This document shows, one piece after another, positions 4,425-7,590 of a stretch of DNA of 7,590 nucleotides. Source of the DNA: Oscillospiraceae bacterium (GTDB lineage Bacteria; Bacillota; Clostridia; Oscillospirales; Ruminococcaceae); NCBI GenBank assembly GCA_029098085.1, contig JAQXNQ010000101.1:1-7590 (forward strand), in the 5' to 3' direction. The notes below the pieces were generated by a model. The model had not been told where the DNA came from and did no database searches. It was given only the letters and a program-made list of their open reading frames with translations. The number at the start of each line of letters is the position of its first letter. The first letter of the stretch is position 1. The translations under genes were made by a program, and so were the position numbers.

Positions 4425-7001
4425 TTATACGTCCAGTTCCCCGCCGGTCTCCTCCGCCGCGCTGTCCGACTCTTCAAGCTCCTCCAGAGCTTCCGCCTGC
4501 TGAAGCTCTTCGGCCATTTCCTCGGCAGAGGGCTTTTCCACCGGCTCGGTCTCCTCGTCCGCGTGATCGGTGCGGGCAAAAGTCACTACCCGGTCGTTTT
4601 CCGCCAGCCGCATGACCCGGACGCCGGAAGCGTAGCGGGACATGATGTTCACATCGGTCACGGCGATGCGGATGATCACGCCGTCGGTGGAGATCAGGAT
4701 CAGATCGTCCTCATCGTCCACAATCTTGACGCCGCAGACATGGCCCTTGGCCTCACTGACCTTGTAGTTGATCTTGCCGAAGCCGTTGCGGCTCTGAGAG
4801 GGATATTCCTCAATGGCAGTCCGGCGGCCCTGACCCTTGTCGGTGACCGTCATGACGCAGGCGCCTTCTCTTACGGCGCCCATGCCGACCACATAGTCAT
4901 CCCCCCGCAGGTGAATGGCCTTGACGCCCATGGCGGTCCGGCTCATGGGGCGGACATCCTCCTCGGGGAAGCGGATGGCCATGCCGTTGTGGGTGGCGAT
5001 CAGCAGCTCCCGGCTGCCGTCGGTCAGCCGCACATAGGCCAGCTCGTCTCCGTCGACGAGTCCGATGGCAATCAGGCCGGATTTCCGGATATTCCGGTAG
5101 GCGGACAGGCTGGTCCGCTTGATCAGGCCCTGTTTGGTGACCATAACCAGATAATGCCGGTCGTCAAACTCCTTCACCTTCATCAGGGAGGTGACCTTTT
5201 CATCGGGGCCCAGCGGCAGCAGGTTGATGATGTTGACGCCTCTGGAATTGCGGCTTCCCTCGGCGATTTCATAGCATTTCAGCTTGAACATCCGGCCCTG
5301 ATTGGTGAAGAACAGGATATTGTCATGGGAGGACGCCACAAACAGCTCCTCCACAAAATCCTCTTCCCGCTGCTTCATGCCGGAAATGCCCTTGCCGCCC
5401 CGCTTCTGCAGCTTGTAGGAATCACTGGGCTGCCGCTTGACATAGCCGAAATGGGTCAGGGTGACGACGCAGTCCTCCACCGGGATCAGATCCTCGATGT
5501 CAACCTCGCCCTCCACCGCGCGGATCTCGGTGCGGCGTTCATCGCTGAACTTGTCCTTGTACTCGGTGAGCTCCTTTTTCAGAATCTCCATGACCAGGCT
5601 GTAATCGCCCAGAATGGCCTCGTACTCATGGATCTTGCCCATGATATCGGCCAGCTCTTCCTCGATCTTGGCCCGTTCCAGACCGGACAGCTGTCCGATG
5701 CGCATGGCTACGATGGCGGCGGCCTGCAGATCGCTGAGGCCGAACCGCTCCATCAGAGCCTGCTTACTGGCGGGAATATCTCTGGAGGTGCGGACAATCC
5801 GGATGACCTCGTCGATGAAATCCAGTGCAATCTTCAGGCCTTCCAGAATGTGAGCCCGCTCCCGCGCCTTTTTCAGATCGTATCGGGTACGGCGGGTGAT
5901 GACCTCGCCCTGGAAGTCAATGTAATGCTGAATGATCTCCTTCAGGGTCATGACCCTGGGCTGATTGTCCACCAGCGCCAGCATGATGACGCCCACCGTC
6001 TCCTGCAGAGAGGAGTAGTGATACAGCTGGTTGAGCACGATCTGGGGAGAGGCGTCCCGCTTGATCTCAAACACCATCCGCAGACCGTTGCGGTCCGATT
6101 CATCCCGGATCACCGAGATGCCGTCAATCCGCTTTTCCTTGACCAGATCGGCGATGTTTTCCAGAATCCGGGCCTTGTTGATCATGTAAGGGATCTCGGT
6201 GACCACAATGGAGCTGCGGCCCCGGTCATCCTCTTCGATCTCGGCCCGGGCCCGCAGGGTGACCTTGCCCCGGCCGGTGCCGTAGGCGGAACGGATGCCG
6301 CTCTGGCCCATGATGATGCCGCCGGTGGGAAAATCCGGGCCCTTGATGTGCACCATCAGCTCGTCCAGCGTGATGTCCGGATTGTCGATCTGCGCCAGAA
6401 TCGCGCCGACCGTTTCCCCGAAATTATGGGGCGGAATATTGGTGGCCATGCCGACGGCGATACCGGTACAGCCGTTGACCAGCAGGTTGGGGAACCGGCT
6501 GGGAAGCACCTTGGGCTCCTGATGGTTGTCGTCGTAGTTGGGCATGAAGTCCACGGTATCCTTGCCAATATCGGTGACCATGGCCATGGCCAGACGGCTC
6601 ATGCGGGCCTCGGTATACCGGTAGGCCGCAGGCGGGTCACCGTCGATGGAACCGAAGTTGCCGTGCTTGTCAATCAGCGGATACCGCAGGGAAAAATCCT
6701 GTCCCAGACGAACCAAGGCGTCGTATACGCTGGCGTCGCCGTGGGGATGATATTTACCGAGCACATCACCGACGGTGGCCGCGCATTTCTTGTGGGGCCG
6801 GTCGGGGGTGATGCCGCCCTCATACATGGTGTAGATGATTCTCCGGTGAACGGGCTTCAGGCCGTCCCGCACATCGGGCAGGGCACGGGATACGATGACG
6901 CTCATGGAGTATTCCAGGAACGACTTGCGCATCTCCTTGTCCAGATCCACCGTGACAATCTTCGTACCTTCCATGCTTGGCAGATTCTGATCTGTAGGCA
7001 T
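4425..7001 (-). CDS. gyrA: DNA gyrase subunit A
   Basis: GyrA with GyrB forms the A2B2 gyrase that introduces negative supercoils using ATP; GyrA makes and reseals the double-strand break. The 858-residue product opens with the breakage-reunion domain: SRALPDVRDGLKPVHRR (38-54), the quinolone-resistance region HPHGDASVYD (85-94), and catalytic Tyr129 in AAYRYTEAR (125-133). A coiled-coil tower and exit gate lead to the six-bladed DNA-wrapping domain, whose GyrA box QKRGGKG (532-538) separates it from ParC. The last 45 or so residues (812-858) are strongly acidic. The start is fixed by an in-frame TGA nine bases upstream of the ATG at 7001; the next ATG, residue 10, lacks a Shine-Dalgarno sequence. 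Ala90 stands where E. coli has Ser83. It begins 61 bases after the YcxB-like gene and is followed after 59 bases by the deacetylase-like gene. Confidence 0.98.
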   Translation of the reverse strand: MPTDQNLPSMEGTKIVTVDLDKEMRKSFLEYSMSVIVSRALPDVRDGLKPVHRRIIYTMYEGGITPDRPHKKCAATVGDVLGKYHPHGDASVYDALVRLGQDFSLRYPLIDKHGNFGSIDGDPPAAYRYTEARMSRLAMAMVTDIGKDTVDFMPNYDDNHQEPKVLPSRFPNLLVNGCTGIAVGMATNIPPHNFGETVGAILAQIDNPDITLDELMVHIKGPDFPTGGIIMGQSGIRSAYGTGRGKVTLRARAEIEEDDRGRSSIVVTEIPYMINKARILENIADLVKEKRIDGISVIRDESDRNGLRMVFEIKRDASPQIVLNQLYHYSSLQETVGVIMLALVDNQPRVMTLKEIIQHYIDFQGEVITRRTRYDLKKARERAHILEGLKIALDFIDEVIRIVRTSRDIPASKQALMERFGLSDLQAAAIVAMRIGQLSGLERAKIEEELADIMGKIHEYEAILGDYSLVMEILKKELTEYKDKFSDERRTEIRAVEGEVDIEDLIPVEDCVVTLTHFGYVKRQPSDSYKLQKRGGKGISGMKQREEDFVEELFVASSHDNILFFTNQGRMFKLKCYEIAEGSRNSRGVNIINLLPLGPDEKVTSLMKVKEFDDRHYLVMVTKQGLIKRTSLSAYRNIRKSGLIAIGLVDGDELAYVRLTDGSRELLIATHNGMAIRFPEEDVRPMSRTAMGVKAIHLRGDDYVVGMGAVREGACVMTVTDKGQGRRTAIEEYPSQSRNGFGKINYKVSEAKGHVCGVKIVDDEDDLILISTDGVIIRIAVTDVNIMSRYASGVRVMRLAENDRVVTFARTDHADEETEPVEKPSAEEMAEELQQAEALEELEESDSAAEETGGELDV

Positions 7002-7007
7002 TCTGTG

Positions 7008-7037
7008 TCAGCCGCCTGCTGAGGGCGGCATCTCCTT
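7008..7037 (-). promoter_or_regulatory. gyrA ribosome binding site with a hairpin in the spacer
   Basis: The only good Shine-Dalgarno sequence, AAGGAG (7037-7032), is 30 bases from the gyrA ATG, too far to work in linear form. Between them lies a perfect six-pair hairpin: GCCGCC (7029-7024), loop CTCAGCA, GGCGGC (7016-7011). If folded, it would bring the Shine-Dalgarno sequence within about 11 bases of the ATG. An in-frame TGA (7010-7008) rules out a gyrA start upstream of the hairpin. Confidence 0.55.
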
Positions 7038-7062
7038 TCTCTTTCTTCAGCAAAAAGCAAGC

Positions 7063-7590
7063 TCAGGACCTGATCCAGTTCTCGTACTTGCTCCCCAATC
7101 CATCCTTCATCAGCTGTTTGACCTGCTCCATCTCCTCTTCCGGCACGCACCGCTTCGGGATGGCAAACATCTTCTCCCGGCTGACGCAGACCACAAAGAC
7201 CTCCTCCAGCTCCAGAACAAAAACCGTGGGCGTGTTGTACCGAACGAGATATTTTCCGCCTTCCTCGCGGATCAGGAAGCCTACCTCGCTGATCTCGATG
7301 GTGAAGGTGTCGGTGGACAGGGCGATTCCCTTGACGGTCTGGTTGATATGCCGCGCCGGCAGATACCAGAGCAGGGCGATGACCACCACCGAAAAGACGC
7401 CCAGCACCTTTCCCATGGAGTAATCCGGGTTGCGGATGACGGCCTGCAGATACAGAAGCGCCAGCACGCCCAGCACCGCCGTATAGATCATGTTCTTTTT
7501 GAAGAGATTTTTCCGCTGGAAGGCCTTCATGGCCGCCCGCGCTTCCTCCGGCTTCAGATCATAGCGGATCTCGATGCCGGAAAGCTCTTC
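7063..7590 (-). CDS. YcxB-like membrane protein, 5' end cut by window edge
   Basis: The frame is open to the right edge and ends with TGA at 7063, giving 175 visible residues. The ATG at 7530 is internal: the sequence before it (GIEIRYDLKPEEARAAMKAF) continues the family's usual N terminus, so only a few residues are probably missing. Two hydrophobic segments follow, roughly visible residues 34-52 (IYTAVLGVLALLYLQAVI) and 58-78 (GKVLGVFSVVVIALLWYLP). Next comes a soluble, probably cytoplasmic domain of beta-strand pattern, including FTIEISEVGFLIREEGGKY and VFVVCVSREKMFAIPKRC, like the C-terminal domain of YcxB family proteins. The function of this family is not known. It sits 61 bases upstream of gyrA with no promoter or terminator seen between, so it probably shares the gyrA transcript. 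In Clostridia the gyrB-gyrA region lies near the replication origin, but gyrB is outside this view. Confidence 0.75.
   Translation of the reverse strand, partial: EELSGIEIRYDLKPEEARAAMKAFQRKNLFKKNMIYTAVLGVLALLYLQAVIRNPDYSMGKVLGVFSVVVIALLWYLPARHINQTVKGIALSTDTFTIEISEVGFLIREEGGKYLVRYNTPTVFVLELEEVFVVCVSREKMFAIPKRCVPEEEMEQVKQLMKDGLGSKYENWIRS

Noticed and set aside
4395..7022. An 875-codon open frame on the plus strand, opposite gyrA.
   Set aside because: It is the mirror of gyrA codon bias in a GC-rich genome; the sequence is low in family signal, rich in His, Gly and Asp, and the minus-strand GyrA is unmistakable.
7008..7031. A seven-codon leader frame (ATG to TGA) upstream of gyrA.
   Set aside because: Its ATG directly abuts AAGGAG with no spacing, so it is unlikely to be translated; the inverted repeat explains the sequence better.

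Overview
The window looks like a conserved, chromosomal stretch of a fairly GC-rich member of the Firmicutes, most likely class Clostridia (Oscillospiraceae-like). This is inferred from the style of the encoded RsmA, GyrA, YcxB-like and NodB-fold proteins, from AGGAG-type ribosome binding sites, from sigma-A promoters with TTGACA-like and TATAAT elements, and from tRNAs that carry an encoded CCA and closely resemble Bacillus tRNA-Met and tRNA-Glu. No 16S or other lineage marker is present, so the placement is tentative.

Everything recognisable lies on the minus strand, so transcription runs right to left. From the right edge the order is: a YcxB-like membrane protein cut by the window edge (7063-7590), gyrA (4425-7001), a membrane-anchored polysaccharide-deacetylase-like protein (3418-4365), rsmA/ksgA (2522-3403) and an Eis-like GNAT acetyltransferase (1386-2519). 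Gaps between them are 61, 59, 14 and 2 bases and no convincing internal promoter was seen, so they probably form one transcription unit that starts outside the window. A pair of GC-rich hairpins (1322-1373) follows the last gene and may end or protect that transcript.

Next comes an independent tRNA unit: an AT-rich, phased-repeat upstream region, a near-consensus promoter (1262-1290), tRNA-Met(CAT), a 2-base spacer, tRNA-Glu(TTC) and a strong intrinsic terminator (1021-1065). Just beyond it a second near-consensus promoter (983-1011) drives a MurL-like gene (1-899) that runs off the left edge.

The genes are mostly housekeeping: DNA supercoiling (GyrA), 16S rRNA maturation (RsmA), tRNA supply and probably a non-MurI route to D-glutamate in peptidoglycan (MurL). 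I found no mobile element, CRISPR array, phage gene or clearly new system. The points most worth a second look are a NodB-fold protein that has lost all three metal ligands, a hairpin sitting between the gyrA Shine-Dalgarno sequence and its start codon, an alanine at the main quinolone-resistance position of GyrA, and MurL in a Firmicute-like genome.
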